Positions 8,561-17,462 of a stretch of 64,000 bases of DNA are shown here, piece after piece. The position numbers and the translations under genes are program-made. Source of the DNA: Roseateles toxinivorans (GTDB taxonomy: Bacteria; Pseudomonadota; Gammaproteobacteria; Burkholderiales; Burkholderiaceae_C); assembly GCF_004362525.1 (NCBI RefSeq), contig NZ_SNXS01000001.1, positions 1,167,510-1,231,509 of the forward strand, written 5' to 3'. Below the pieces are notes generated by a model that ran no database searches, was not told the origin of the DNA, and saw nothing but the letters and a program-made list of their open reading frames with translations. Numbering within the stretch: position 1 is the first letter of the stretch; the number at the start of each line of letters is the position of its first letter.

Positions 8561-9026
8561 CGCTCCCGGTTCCTGCTCAGCGCGGCGCGATGCCGGCTTC
8601 ACGCTGGTGTCGGTGGTCTTCATCCTGGTCGTGCTGGCCGTGCTGGGCGCGGCGATGGCCAAGATGAGCATGCGCCAGCACCTCGGAGCGGCCGCCGAGC
8701 TGGGCGCCGCGCGGGCCTACCAGGCAGCCTATGCGGGGCTGGAATGGGCCAGTTTCCAGGTCTTGCGCGCGCCGCCCAGGCCCGCAGCACCCGCAGCGGA
8801 CACCCCGCCAGCCTGCTTCGGCAACACCAGCATCACGCTCGGCGACTTCATCGTCAGCATCAGCTGCGTGCGCACCCAGGGAAGCGATGGCCCGACCAGC
8901 CTGAGTTTCTACCAGCTCATCGCCAACGCCTGCAATGCGCCCTCGGGAACGAGCTGTCCGAACACGACGGCCGGCGTGCAGCCGACCTATCTGGAGCGGC
9001 AGCTGAGCCGCACGGTGGTCCGATGA
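8532..9026 (+). CDS. mshP: MSHA minor pilin MshP-like
   Basis: A 164-residue pilin-like protein of the PilX/GspK type. The leader ends in RDAG and the helix reads FTLVSVVFILVVLAVL. Ser occupies +5, where other pilins carry Glu, which is characteristic of the tip pseudopilin class. Paired cysteines occur in the C-terminal part (SCVR, NACN, TSCP). The start may be 8532 or the ATG at 8541; both lie inside the end of mshO. Its stop overlaps the mshQ start (ATGA), so the genes are co-translated. Confidence 0.8.
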   Translation: MRSMSTTCPNAPGSCSARRDAGFTLVSVVFILVVLAVLGAAMAKMSMRQHLGAAAELGAARAYQAAYAGLEWASFQVLRAPPRPAAPAADTPPACFGNTSITLGDFIVSISCVRTQGSDGPTSLSFYQLIANACNAPSGTSCPNTTAGVQPTYLERQLSRTVVR

Positions 9027-12000
9027 GTTGGGCTCGGCTTTGGCTGATGGTTGCGGCGCTGCTGGCGGCAAGTAGCGCTTCGGCCCAGACCTACACCAGC
9101 GGTTCGACCACCTACAACTTCATCGATTCGAGCGCGCACAGCAAGATCGGCTACAACACCACGCCCTACAAATTCAACGCGAGCAGTGGCTGTGGCACCG
9201 CGCCGCCGGTGCTGGACGACACGCTCAGCGATTCGATCCCGATCGGCTTTACCTTCGTCTTTGGCGCCTCGAGCTACACCAGCCTCTATGTGATGAGCAA
9301 TGGCCGGCTGCAGTTCGGCAACACCACCTGCGGCTCGGGCACGGCCAGCGTCGGGCCGCCGCAAACCTATCCTTACGGCTACCCCAACGCCAGCATGAAC
9401 GGCACGATGAAGGTGTTCGGCGTCGATCTGGACTCGACCAATCTCATTGACAAGCCTAACTATCCGTCGGCGTCGAAAAAGACCCCCTGCGCCAGCATCG
9501 CCACCTGTTACGTCAGCGTCGCCACCCTGGGCAATGCGCCGGCACGGCAGTTCGTTGTGACCTGGAAGAACGTGCCCGAATGGGTCACCTCGACGAACAC
9601 CAGCGGCTCGTTCGACCTGCAGATCATCCTCAACGAGGATGGCAGCTTCGTCTATCAGTACGGCAACAACATCAGCCATGGCGGCACCGGCACGGCCCAG
9701 GTCGGCTGGCAGGTCTCGACCACCAACTACCAGGTGCTGAGCTTTGGCGCCGCGACCGAGCCGACAGCCAATTCCGCGATCAAGTTCTTTTTGCCGGCAC
9801 CGCTGGCGAACTACGCCTTCGACGAAAGTGCCTGGGTGTCGGGCGTCGCCAATCAGGTGCTCGACTCTTCGGCCGGCGCGCGCTCGGGCAGTGCGATGGG
9901 CACGGCGCAGACCAGTTCCACCGGCAAGGTCTGCCGCTCGGCCGACATTGCGCCGAACAGCGCCGCCGGCAAGGTGGATGCGGTGCGCACCGGCGTGAAC
10001 ATCGGCGACACCGCACTCAGTTTGCTGGGCACCGGCACGGTGACCTTATGGTACCGAGCGAACAGCGCCTGGAGCAGCAGCAGCGCGCAGTTGCTGGACG
10101 CCACGGCCGTCAACGGCCAATGGTTCTTCCTGACCAAGACAGCCGGCGGGGCGCTGCTGTTCGAGGTCAAGGACAGCACCGGCGCTGTCCGCTCGGTCAC
10201 TACACCGGCGCAGAGCTTTTCGGCCAACACCTGGGTCCACATCGCCGTGACCTGGAACTTCAATGGCAACGCCGGCAGCAATCAGGACAATCTGCAGGTC
10301 TTCGTCAACGCCGCGGCACCGACTGCCTCGGCCTTCACCAGCAGCGGCACCGTCACGGCCCAGGCCGGCTACCTGCATGTCGGCGACAACGTCTCGGGCT
10401 TTGTCGACACCTTGGGCAGTGTGAACTCGGCTAATGGCTTTATCGACGAGGTGCAGATCTACAACTACGTGTTGACAACGGCCCAGGTCAACACGGTGAT
10501 GAACGCCACCCGCCCCTGCCCGGCCTTCGTCATCGACCACCTCGAGATCCAGCACGCCAGCGGCAATGGCATCACCTGCGCGCCAAGCACGGTCACCGTG
10601 CGTGCCTGCCAGAACGCGAGCTGCTCGGTGCCTTACACGGGCGGCATCTCCGGCACGCTGAACGCCACCGGCAGCCCGGCCGTGAATTGGGACGGTAGCA
10701 CCGGCGCTGCCTCTGGCTCACGTTTCACCATTGCAGCGGGCAGCAGTTCGGTGACCAAGAGCCTGCAGGTCACCACACCGGGCAGCGTGCTGCTGGGCGT
10801 GGGTGCGCTGTCACCCAGCACATCCACCGGCAACACCTGCAACTTCGGCTCGCCGTCCTGCAGCTTCAGCGCCGTCGACGCGGGTTTTGTGCTCAGCGTG
10901 CCCAGCCACATCTCAGATGCCGTGCGGGCCATCACCGTCACCGCGGTAAAGAAGGCCGACAACAGCCAGGCCTGCACGCCGGCCTTTGCCAGCGTCACCA
11001 AGGCCGTGACCTTCAGCTGCACCTATGTCAACCCGGCCACCGGGACGCTGCCGGTGCGCGTCGGCGGCGCCGCGCTGAACGCATCGAACAATTTGACGGC
11101 CGCCTGCAGCGCCACCGGCGCCAACGTCAATCTGTCCTTCGACGCCAGCGGCGTTGCCCAGGTAAACCTGCAGTACGCCGATGTCGGCACGATGACCCTG
11201 GCCGCCCGCTACGCACCCAGCAGCGGTCTTGAGAGCAATCTCGTCATGACCGGCTCAGCCGGGTTTACCACCGTGCCCCAGGGCTTCAAGCTCTCGGCCA
11301 TCAAGTGCAGCACCAGCGGCACCGGCAACTGCGTCGCCACTGGCGCCGGCAACAACCCGGCGCCCTCACCGGTCTCGGCCAGCGTGGCGGACACCGATCC
11401 GGCCTTCATCGCAGCAGGCAAGAACTTCTCGGCCACGGTCACGGCGATCAATGCCTCCAACAACGCCACGCCCAACTATGGCAAGGAGAGCAGTCCCGAA
11501 GGCGTGAAGCTGATGGTGGCTGTGAAGCTGCCGTCCGGCGGCAGTGCGCCGCCGCTGACGAACGCCAGCGGCTTCGGCAGCTTCTCGACCGGTGTGGCCA
11601 CAGGCACCACTTTTTCCTGGCCCGAGGTCGGCACGATCACGCTGACCCCGGTCGTGGCCAGCGGCAACTACCTTGGCGCCAACTCGGTGGCGGAGCCCAG
11701 CCTCGGCAATGTGCAAGGCACTCCGGTGAACGTCGGCCGCTTTGTCCCGGCGCGCTTTGGGCTCAGCACGCCCAGCGCCACGCTGCGCAGTGCGGCGGCC
11801 TGCACGCCGGCCTCCACCTTCAGCTATCTGGACGAGAATTTCAGCCTGGCCTTCACGCTGACCGCGCAGAACGCGCTGGGTGCCACGACTGTCAACTACC
11901 AGGGGGGCTTGGCGAAGCTGAACCCGACCGTGGCCGGCGTCTGGAACCTCGCCGGCATCGGCGGCAGCACGGTTTTCTCCATCGGCACCTCGCGCCTCCT

Positions 12001-12700
12001 CCTGGGCGCGTCCGACGGCAGTTGGGCCAATGGGGTGGCCGGCATCACCCTGGAGGCACAGGCCCGCCGTGCGGCAGCCCCGGACGGCCCCTTTGACACC
12101 GCCAGCTTCGGCATCGCCCCCAGAGACAGCGACGGCGTGCTGATGGCCGCCTACGACCTCGCGATTGCTGGCGGCGCCAGCGACCGCACCCGCCTGGCCA
12201 CCGTGCCGCTGCGCTTCGGCCGCCTGCGTCTGATGAACGCAATGGGCGCGCAGGACCGCGACCTGTCCATGCCGCTGGCGGCACAGTACTGGAACGGCAG
12301 CGGCTTCGTCGACAATACGCTGGACAGTTGCACCCGCATCGCCCCCAGCCAGGTCGGCTTCGGCAACTACCGCAAGACCTTGATCGCCGCCGACAGCAAT
12401 CTCGCAGCCGGTCCGGTGACCGTCAGCGCCGGCCGCGCCAGGCTGATCCTGAGCAAGCCCGGCGGCGGACGCAGCGGCAGTTTCGATGTGGCGTTGAGCC
12501 TGTCCAGTAGCGCCACGGCCAGCACCTGCATGGCGGGCTTCAGCCCATCCCCGGCCGATGCCGCCACCGCCGGCGCGGGCATGAGCTATCTGCGCGGAGC
12601 GTGGTGCGGAAGCAGCTACGTGAAAGACCCCTCCGCACGGGCCACGTTTGGCCTGTATCGTGGCGCAGACAATCTGATCTACCAGCGAGAAAACTACTAG
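9023..12700 (+). CDS. mshQ: Large secreted MshQ-like protein with LamG-like and MshQ (DUF6701-type) domains
   Basis: A 1225-residue exported protein. Residues 1-22 are a signal peptide ending ASA-Q. Residues about 30-265 are a beta-rich, cysteine-containing domain. Residues about 270-490 resemble a concanavalin/LamG fold (YAFDE... WVHIAVTWN... NGFIDEVQIYN). The middle has many Ser/Thr/Ala-rich beta repeats with cysteine pairs (residues about 500-900). The end has the MshQ-type domain with the closing pattern FGLYRGADNLIYQRENY. A frame open from 8744 is rejected because the signal peptide begins at 9023, where ATGA overlaps the mshP stop. It is the likely adhesive or tip-associated component of the pilus; the ligand is unknown. 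Confidence 0.85.
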   Translation: MSWARLWLMVAALLAASSASAQTYTSGSTTYNFIDSSAHSKIGYNTTPYKFNASSGCGTAPPVLDDTLSDSIPIGFTFVFGASSYTSLYVMSNGRLQFGNTTCGSGTASVGPPQTYPYGYPNASMNGTMKVFGVDLDSTNLIDKPNYPSASKKTPCASIATCYVSVATLGNAPARQFVVTWKNVPEWVTSTNTSGSFDLQIILNEDGSFVYQYGNNISHGGTGTAQVGWQVSTTNYQVLSFGAATEPTANSAIKFFLPAPLANYAFDESAWVSGVANQVLDSSAGARSGSAMGTAQTSSTGKVCRSADIAPNSAAGKVDAVRTGVNIGDTALSLLGTGTVTLWYRANSAWSSSSAQLLDATAVNGQWFFLTKTAGGALLFEVKDSTGAVRSVTTPAQSFSANTWVHIAVTWNFNGNAGSNQDNLQVFVNAAAPTASAFTSSGTVTAQAGYLHVGDNVSGFVDTLGSVNSANGFIDEVQIYNYVLTTAQVNTVMNATRPCPAFVIDHLEIQHASGNGITCAPSTVTVRACQNASCSVPYTGGISGTLNATGSPAVNWDGSTGAASGSRFTIAAGSSSVTKSLQVTTPGSVLLGVGALSPSTSTGNTCNFGSPSCSFSAVDAGFVLSVPSHISDAVRAITVTAVKKADNSQACTPAFASVTKAVTFSCTYVNPATGTLPVRVGGAALNASNNLTAACSATGANVNLSFDASGVAQVNLQYADVGTMTLAARYAPSSGLESNLVMTGSAGFTTVPQGFKLSAIKCSTSGTGNCVATGAGNNPAPSPVSASVADTDPAFIAAGKNFSATVTAINASNNATPNYGKESSPEGVKLMVAVKLPSGGSAPPLTNASGFGSFSTGVATGTTFSWPEVGTITLTPVVASGNYLGANSVAEPSLGNVQGTPVNVGRFVPARFGLSTPSATLRSAAACTPASTFSYLDENFSLAFTLTAQNALGATTVNYQGGLAKLNPTVAGVWNLAGIGGSTVFSIGTSRLLLGASDGSWANGVAGITLEAQARRAAAPDGPFDTASFGIAPRDSDGVLMAAYDLAIAGGASDRTRLATVPLRFGRLRLMNAMGAQDRDLSMPLAAQYWNGSGFVDNTLDSCTRIAPSQVGFGNYRKTLIAADSNLAAGPVTVSAGRARLILSKPGGGRSGSFDVALSLSSSATASTCMAGFSPSPADAATAGAGMSYLRGAWCGSSYVKDPSARATFGLYRGADNLIYQRENY

Positions 12701-12775
12701 ATGCCCCCACGTTCACTTCGCTCACTGCCCCCCAAGGGGACGTTCAGCGCCCTTCGGGCGGCCGGGCGGGCGCTG
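12701..12775 (+). repeat. Palindrome-rich intergenic repeat-like element between mshQ and mshI
   Basis: A 75-base element made of several nested inverted repeats: CCCC-AA-GGGG at 12730-12739 and CAGCGCCC (12745-12752) with GGGCGCTG (12768-12775). It ends two bases before the mshI ATG. I recall similar C-rich elements (ending in CCTTCGGGCGGC) dispersed between genes in Burkholderiales, but only one copy is in this window, so repeat status is not shown here. Confidence 0.5.
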
Positions 12776-12777
12776 AT

Positions 12778-13812
12778 ATGAAATTGCCATGGCGCACGGC
12801 AAGGCACAAGAACCAACTGGCGCTGTACCTGGCGCCGGACAGCCTCGCCTATGTGCAGGCCGATGTGAGCAGCGCCGGTGAGCCGCTGCGCGTGCTGCGC
12901 TGGGGCGTCGAGGAACGCGGCGATGCCAGCCTGCCCGAGTTTGCCCGCCGGGTGCGCGGCATGGGCCTGGGTGCCGGGCAAGTCGTGGCCCTGCTGGGGG
13001 CCGAGCACTACCAGATCCTGAAGATCGAGACCCCCAATGTGCCGCAGGATGAGCTGAAGGCCGCCGCGCGCTGGCAGATCAAGGAGATGGTCGAGGCCCA
13101 TCTGGATGACCTGACCCTGGACGTGATGCATGTCGGCGGAGACGCACCGCGGGCGCAGAAGCATTTGTTCGTCGTCGCCGCGGCCAACACCGCGCTGCGC
13201 GAGCTGACCGAGTGGTCGGCCAGTGCCGGGCTCAACCTCGATGCCGTCGATATCTGGGAGACGGCGCAACGCAATCTGCAGAGCGCTGCCGCCCAACATA
13301 CCGGTCTGGCCGAGCGCGCCACGGCCGCGCTGATGGTCCAGAACGGCAGCTGCCTGCTCACCGTCAGCGCCCAGGGCGAGCTGTTCTACACCCGGCGCCT
13401 GGACTGGGACGAGCGCCTGCGCCTGCGCGCGCTGGGCGGCTTTGCGCCCAAGCCTGCCGCGCCGCCGCCGCTGGGCTTCGAATACATGCCCGGTGACGAT
13501 ATCGGCTTTGCCGATGACGGCGCGGCCGCCGAGGCCGAGGGCTCGGCCATGGTGATCGAATTGCAGCGTTCCATCGATGTCTGGGAACGCTCCTGGCCCG
13601 ACCTGCCGCTGGCGCTGCTGCAGTTGAAAACCCCGGAGCACGACAAGGAGCTGGCCACCCTGCTGCAGCGCGAACTGGGCCTGCGTACCCAGGCCATGGA
13701 GCTGGCGCCGCTGTTCAGCGGCTTCGAGGCCAGGTCCGACAATCTGGCCGCCTACGCCGCCTGCCTGCCCCTGCTGGGCGCCCTGCTGCGCAGCGAACAG
13801 CGCAAGCCTTGA
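12778..13812 (+). CDS. mshI: MSHA biogenesis protein MshI (PilM-like)
   Basis: A 344-residue cytoplasmic protein with an actin-like/PilM-type architecture. It has an N-terminal strand pattern (LALYLAPDSLAYVQAD), a conserved YQILKIETPNVPQDEL segment matching the PilM membrane-partner region, and no membrane helix. The frame is open upstream to 12601, but the ATG at 12778 gives the family-like N-terminus MKLPWR. No good ribosome site precedes it because a palindromic element fills the gap. Together with the next two genes it forms the PilM-PilN-PilO-like inner-membrane subcomplex that links ATPase and secretin. Confidence 0.8.
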   Translation: MKLPWRTARHKNQLALYLAPDSLAYVQADVSSAGEPLRVLRWGVEERGDASLPEFARRVRGMGLGAGQVVALLGAEHYQILKIETPNVPQDELKAAARWQIKEMVEAHLDDLTLDVMHVGGDAPRAQKHLFVVAAANTALRELTEWSASAGLNLDAVDIWETAQRNLQSAAAQHTGLAERATAALMVQNGSCLLTVSAQGELFYTRRLDWDERLRLRALGGFAPKPAAPPPLGFEYMPGDDIGFADDGAAAEAEGSAMVIELQRSIDVWERSWPDLPLALLQLKTPEHDKELATLLQRELGLRTQAMELAPLFSGFEARSDNLAAYAACLPLLGALLRSEQRKP

Positions 13813-13826
13813 GAGGCTGACACGCC

Positions 13827-14510
13827 ATGGCCCAGCAAATCAACCTCCTCACGCCGATACTGCTTGCGCCCAAGCGCTATTTTTCGGCCACCGCCATGGC
13901 CCAGGCCCTGGGCCTGCTGCTGGCCGGCGCCCTGCTGATCAGCGCCTGGCTGCTGTGGCAGTCGCGCCAGACGCGGCAGTCCTACCAGCAGATCCAGGCC
14001 GAGGCCAACAACGAGCGCCAGGTCTTGATGGACGCGCTGATGCGCCTGCCCGGCAGCACCGACCCGGCGGCGCTGAACCAGCAACTCGGTGCCTTGCAGC
14101 AGGGCCTGCTGCAGCGCCGGCAGATGATCGATGAACTCGGTCGGGGCCGTGCCCTTCCGGGCCAGAGCCACTCCGACCTGCTGCGCCTGCTGGCTCGCAC
14201 CGTGCCGCCGCCCGTCTGGTTGACCGAGCTGCGCTGGACCAGCGGCCGGCTGGAGCTGCAAGGCCTGACCCTGGAGCCGCCGGCCCTGCAGCCCTGGGTG
14301 CAGCAGCTGGCCGCCCATCCGCTGCTCAGGGGCCAGCAGCTCGCGACCGTCAAGGTCGAGCGCATCGAAAGCGGTGGTCCTGACGGCACCCTGGCGGCCG
14401 GCAGCGAGGCCGGCCCCGCGCTGCGCGGCGCCGCCAGACCGCGCTGGCGATTCACCCTGGTCAGCGCCAGCACGCCGGTTCCGGCACCATCAAAGGCATC
14501 GGCACCATGA
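13827..14510 (+). CDS. PilN-like MSHA inner-membrane assembly protein
   Basis: A 227-residue bitopic protein. It begins with MAQQINLLTP, the short conserved cytoplasmic motif by which PilN-type proteins bind PilM. One membrane helix follows (residues about 24-44), then a coiled-coil stretch (about 45-110) and a small alpha/beta domain with the PPPVWLTELRW pattern seen in PilN. It starts 14 bases after mshI and ends with an ATGA overlap on mshJ. In Vibrio-type clusters this part is encoded with or near mshI. I use no symbol because MSHA nomenclature for it varies. Confidence 0.8.
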   Translation: MAQQINLLTPILLAPKRYFSATAMAQALGLLLAGALLISAWLLWQSRQTRQSYQQIQAEANNERQVLMDALMRLPGSTDPAALNQQLGALQQGLLQRRQMIDELGRGRALPGQSHSDLLRLLARTVPPPVWLTELRWTSGRLELQGLTLEPPALQPWVQQLAAHPLLRGQQLATVKVERIESGGPDGTLAAGSEAGPALRGAARPRWRFTLVSASTPVPAPSKASAP

Positions 14511-15166
14511 ACACTACCCGGCTGAAGGCGCGCTGGCAGACAAGCTGGCAAACACAGGCCAAGCGCATTGACGCGCTATCGCTGCGCGAGCGCGTGTTCC
14601 TGTTCCTGTCCATCGCCCTGGTGCTGGCGGCCGTACTGGACCAGTTCCTGATCGCACCGCTCACCGCCGAGCAGGCCTTGGCGCGACAGAACCAGCAGCG
14701 CCAGGCGACCGAGCTGAAGACCCTGCGCCAGCAGTTCGCCGAGGCAACCCAGCTCAATTCCGCCGACAGCCCGCAGGGCCAGCTGCGCGCCGCCATCCGC
14801 GCCGCCCAGGGCGAGACACTGGAACTTGATCAGCAGTTGCAGCAACGCTCGGGACTCCTGGACAACCAGTCGCAACTGCCGGAGGTGATGGGGCGGCTGC
14901 TGCGTCAGCAGGGCCGGCTGACCTTGGTGAAGCTGCAGACACTGGACGACGCCGCCCTGCCCCAGTCGGGCAGCGCCACCCCGTCCAGCTTGAAGTGGCG
15001 GGGCGTGGAGCTGCAGGTCAGCGGCGACTATCTGGATCTGATGCGTTATCTCGCCGAACTGGAGGCGGCGCTGCCCACGCTGCGCTGGGGCGAACTGCGC
15101 TTGAGCAGTGACTCGGGCCGGGCGCTGCTGCAGCTACAGGTGTTTCTGGTGGGGGGGCGGACATGA
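14507..15166 (+). CDS. mshJ: MshJ-like (PilO-like) inner-membrane protein
   Basis: A 219-residue bitopic protein: a basic cytoplasmic N-terminus, a membrane helix at about 29-50 (RVFLFLSIALVLAAVL), a long coiled coil (about 55-130) and a C-terminal alpha/beta domain (GVELQVSGDYLDLMRYLAELE) of the PilO/MshJ type. It overlaps both neighbours by four bases. It is expected to pair with the PilN-like protein and to bridge to the secretin. Confidence 0.83.
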   Translation: MNTTRLKARWQTSWQTQAKRIDALSLRERVFLFLSIALVLAAVLDQFLIAPLTAEQALARQNQQRQATELKTLRQQFAEATQLNSADSPQGQLRAAIRAAQGETLELDQQLQQRSGLLDNQSQLPEVMGRLLRQQGRLTLVKLQTLDDAALPQSGSATPSSLKWRGVELQVSGDYLDLMRYLAELEAALPTLRWGELRLSSDSGRALLQLQVFLVGGRT

Positions 15167-15567
15167 AGACGCTGCTCTTGCTGTGGCTCGGTGTTCAGGC
15201 GCTATCAGCCAGCGCCCAGGACTCGCTGCGCGACCCGACACAGGCACCCGCCGCTGCCCGCCCTGCGACACTGCCGGCCTCAGGCGCCGGACCTGCCGGC
15301 AGCAGCACCGAGCCCCAGCACATCATGGTGCTGAATGGCCGCCCCTATCTGATCGTTGCCGGTCGCCGTCTGGGCGTCGGTGACGCGTTGGGCGAGGCCC
15401 GCATTACCCGCATTGGCGATGGCGCCGTCTGGCTCAAGGAAGGCGGCGTGACGCGACGCCTCAGCCTTTACGCCGGGGTTGAGAAGCGCCCTGCCGGCAC
15501 CGAGGGCGCTGCACCGAAAACACGAACCCATATGGCCCCCCCAAAGAACAACAAGGAGCAGCCATGA
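15163..15567 (+). CDS. mshK: MshK-like periplasmic protein
   Basis: A 134-residue exported protein with a signal peptide (MKTLLLLWLGVQALSASAQ) and the pattern DPTQAP after it, as in MshK/PilP-type proteins. A short beta domain (residues about 50-105: VLNGRPYLIVAGRRLGVGD...VWLKEGG) follows, with a low-complexity tail. It sits by four-base overlaps between mshJ and mshL, the position expected for MshK. It probably links the inner-membrane complex to the secretin. Confidence 0.78.
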   Translation: MKTLLLLWLGVQALSASAQDSLRDPTQAPAAARPATLPASGAGPAGSSTEPQHIMVLNGRPYLIVAGRRLGVGDALGEARITRIGDGAVWLKEGGVTRRLSLYAGVEKRPAGTEGAAPKTRTHMAPPKNNKEQP

Positions 15568-17351
15568 TGATGAAACCTGGCCATTGCCAATTCTCACCGT
15601 CCCCCGCCCGCAGCCTGCTGGCCTTGGCCGCCGTCGCCCTGCTCGCGGCCTGTGCCGACAAGCCGCTGAAGCTGGCCGACTCCGGCAACAGCATCCGCGC
15701 CGAGCTGCAGGCCCAGTCGCAGGCCGCCACCCGTCCCGCCACACCCAACCCGCAGGCCGCGGCCGCCGCGGCCGTGCCGCTGCCGGCCGAGCCGCCGCGC
15801 AGCGAGGCCGCGGGCGAGCCCCGTTTTGACCTCGTCGTCAATGGCGCGCCGATGCGCGATGTGTTCCTGTCCCTGGTCACCGACACCCGCTACAGCATGC
15901 TGGTCCACCCGGACGTCAGCGGCCAGTTGTCGGTGACCCTGAAGGGCGTGACCCTGCGCGAGGCACTGGAGTCGATACGCGACGTGTATGGCTATGACTT
16001 CAGGATAGAGGGCCGGCGCATCACCGTCTATCCGCCGACGATGCAGACCCGCATCTACACGCTCAACTACCTGCACAATCAGCGCAAGGGGCGCAGCGAA
16101 GTCCGCGTCAGCTCGGGCTCGGCGCCGGTGCAGCCCAACCCCGGTGGCACGGGCAGCACCGGCAACACGGCAGCCCCCGGCACGGCCATCGCGCAGCCCG
16201 ACAGCAGCCAGATCTCGACCACCACCGACAACGATTTCTGGGCCGAGACCACGGCCGCACTGAAGGCCCTGCTGCGCAACGAGCCGGGCCGCGCGGTGAT
16301 CGCCAGCCCACAGGCCGGCACCATCGCCGTGCGCGCGATGCCCGACGAGCTGCGCCACATCGAGTCCTTTCTGCGCTCCACCCGTGCCTCGGTCGAGCGC
16401 CAGGTCATGCTGGAGGCCAAGATCGTCGAGGTCGAGCTGCGCGAGGGCTACCAGAGCGGCATCGATTGGTCGATCCTGCGCAACCGAGGCGCGATGGGCC
16501 AGACCAGCGTCAACCCGTCGATACCGACCGGTGTCAACACCATCATCAATCCGCTGGTCAGCAACTCGAACCGCTTGCCGGTGCTGTCCACCTCATCCGC
16601 TGGCGCCGTGCTGGGCGATCTGGTCGGAGTGCCGGTGGCCGGCTCCGGCGCCTTCGGGCTGGCGCTGTCGCGCGGCGGCTTCCAGGCGCTATTGAGCTTT
16701 CTGGAGACCCATGGCGATGTGCAGATCCTGTCCAGCCCGCGGGTGGCGACCCTGAACAACCAGAAGGCCGTGCTCAAGGTCGGCACCGACGACTATTTCG
16801 TCACCGGCATCACCGGCGCCAGCAACAACACCAACAACAACACCACGACCAACAACAACACCCAGACGGTGCCGACCCTGACCCTGACGCCGTTCTTCTC
16901 GGGCATTGCCCTGGACGTGACGCCGCAGATCGATGAGGCGAACATGATCACCCTGCACATCCACCCCTCGGTGACCTCGGTGACCGAGAAGGTCAAGCAG
17001 GTGGACCTCGGCACGGTGGGCACCTTCCGACTGCCGCTGGCCTCCAGCAGCACCAACGAGACCGACACGGTGGTGAAGATCGCCGACGGCAATATCGTCG
17101 CCATCGGCGGCCTGATGCAGATGGAGTCCGCCCGCCGCGGCTCCGGCCTGCCCGGCAGCGGCGACAACGCCCTCACCAGCACACTGTTCGGCAACCGCGC
17201 CAACACCGCCCGCAAGCGCGAGCTGGTGGTGCTGATCAAGCCCACCATCATCCGCAGCGCCGAAGACTGGGAGCAGCTCAATCAGCAGAGCAGCGCGGCG
17301 CTGGAGGCGATGGACGCCAAGCGCAGGGTGATCACCGTCAACGGCAAGTAG
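15564..17351 (+). CDS. mshL: MSHA outer-membrane secretin MshL
   Basis: A 595-residue secretin, the outer-membrane pore of the MSHA pilus. It has a lipoprotein signal with the box LLAAC (Cys30), an N0/STN domain (about residues 88-155: DLVVNGAPMRDVF... RIEGRRITVYP), a secretin N domain, and the C-terminal secretin barrel with the VQILSSPRVATLNNQKAVLKVG segment. An Asn/Thr-only run of about 13 residues is encoded at 16824-16862, between two barrel motifs; similar linkers occur in other MshL proteins. AAGGAG at 15553-15558 precedes the start, which overlaps mshK. It is the last gene of the cluster. Confidence 0.92.
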   Translation: MMMKPGHCQFSPSPARSLLALAAVALLAACADKPLKLADSGNSIRAELQAQSQAATRPATPNPQAAAAAAVPLPAEPPRSEAAGEPRFDLVVNGAPMRDVFLSLVTDTRYSMLVHPDVSGQLSVTLKGVTLREALESIRDVYGYDFRIEGRRITVYPPTMQTRIYTLNYLHNQRKGRSEVRVSSGSAPVQPNPGGTGSTGNTAAPGTAIAQPDSSQISTTTDNDFWAETTAALKALLRNEPGRAVIASPQAGTIAVRAMPDELRHIESFLRSTRASVERQVMLEAKIVEVELREGYQSGIDWSILRNRGAMGQTSVNPSIPTGVNTIINPLVSNSNRLPVLSTSSAGAVLGDLVGVPVAGSGAFGLALSRGGFQALLSFLETHGDVQILSSPRVATLNNQKAVLKVGTDDYFVTGITGASNNTNNNTTTNNNTQTVPTLTLTPFFSGIALDVTPQIDEANMITLHIHPSVTSVTEKVKQVDLGTVGTFRLPLASSSTNETDTVVKIADGNIVAIGGLMQMESARRGSGLPGSGDNALTSTLFGNRANTARKRELVVLIKPTIIRSAEDWEQLNQQSSAALEAMDAKRRVITVNGK

Positions 17352-17382
17352 CAAGTAGCCCGGATGGCTTCGGCGCGACCGA

Positions 17383-17442
17383 GGAGAGCACCTGCGTGCT
17401 CTCCGACGCGCGCCGACGCGCCTGGCCCTTGCCAGGGCCAGG
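17383..17442. other. Two strong hairpins in the convergent gap between mshL and tupA
   Basis: GGAGAGCAC-CTGC-GTGCTCTCC (17383-17404) and CCTGGCCC-N6-GGGCCAGG (17421-17442) are perfect 9- and 8-base-pair stems. Neither is followed by a run of T on either strand, so they are not typical intrinsic terminators. They may block exonucleases or slow polymerase between the converging operons. Confidence 0.5.
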
Positions 17443-17462
17443 CAATCCGGGACCGCACAACC

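Noticed and set aside
8744-9022. 93-residue N-terminal extension of mshQ
   Set aside because: The signal peptide begins at the ATG at 9023, which overlaps the mshP stop.
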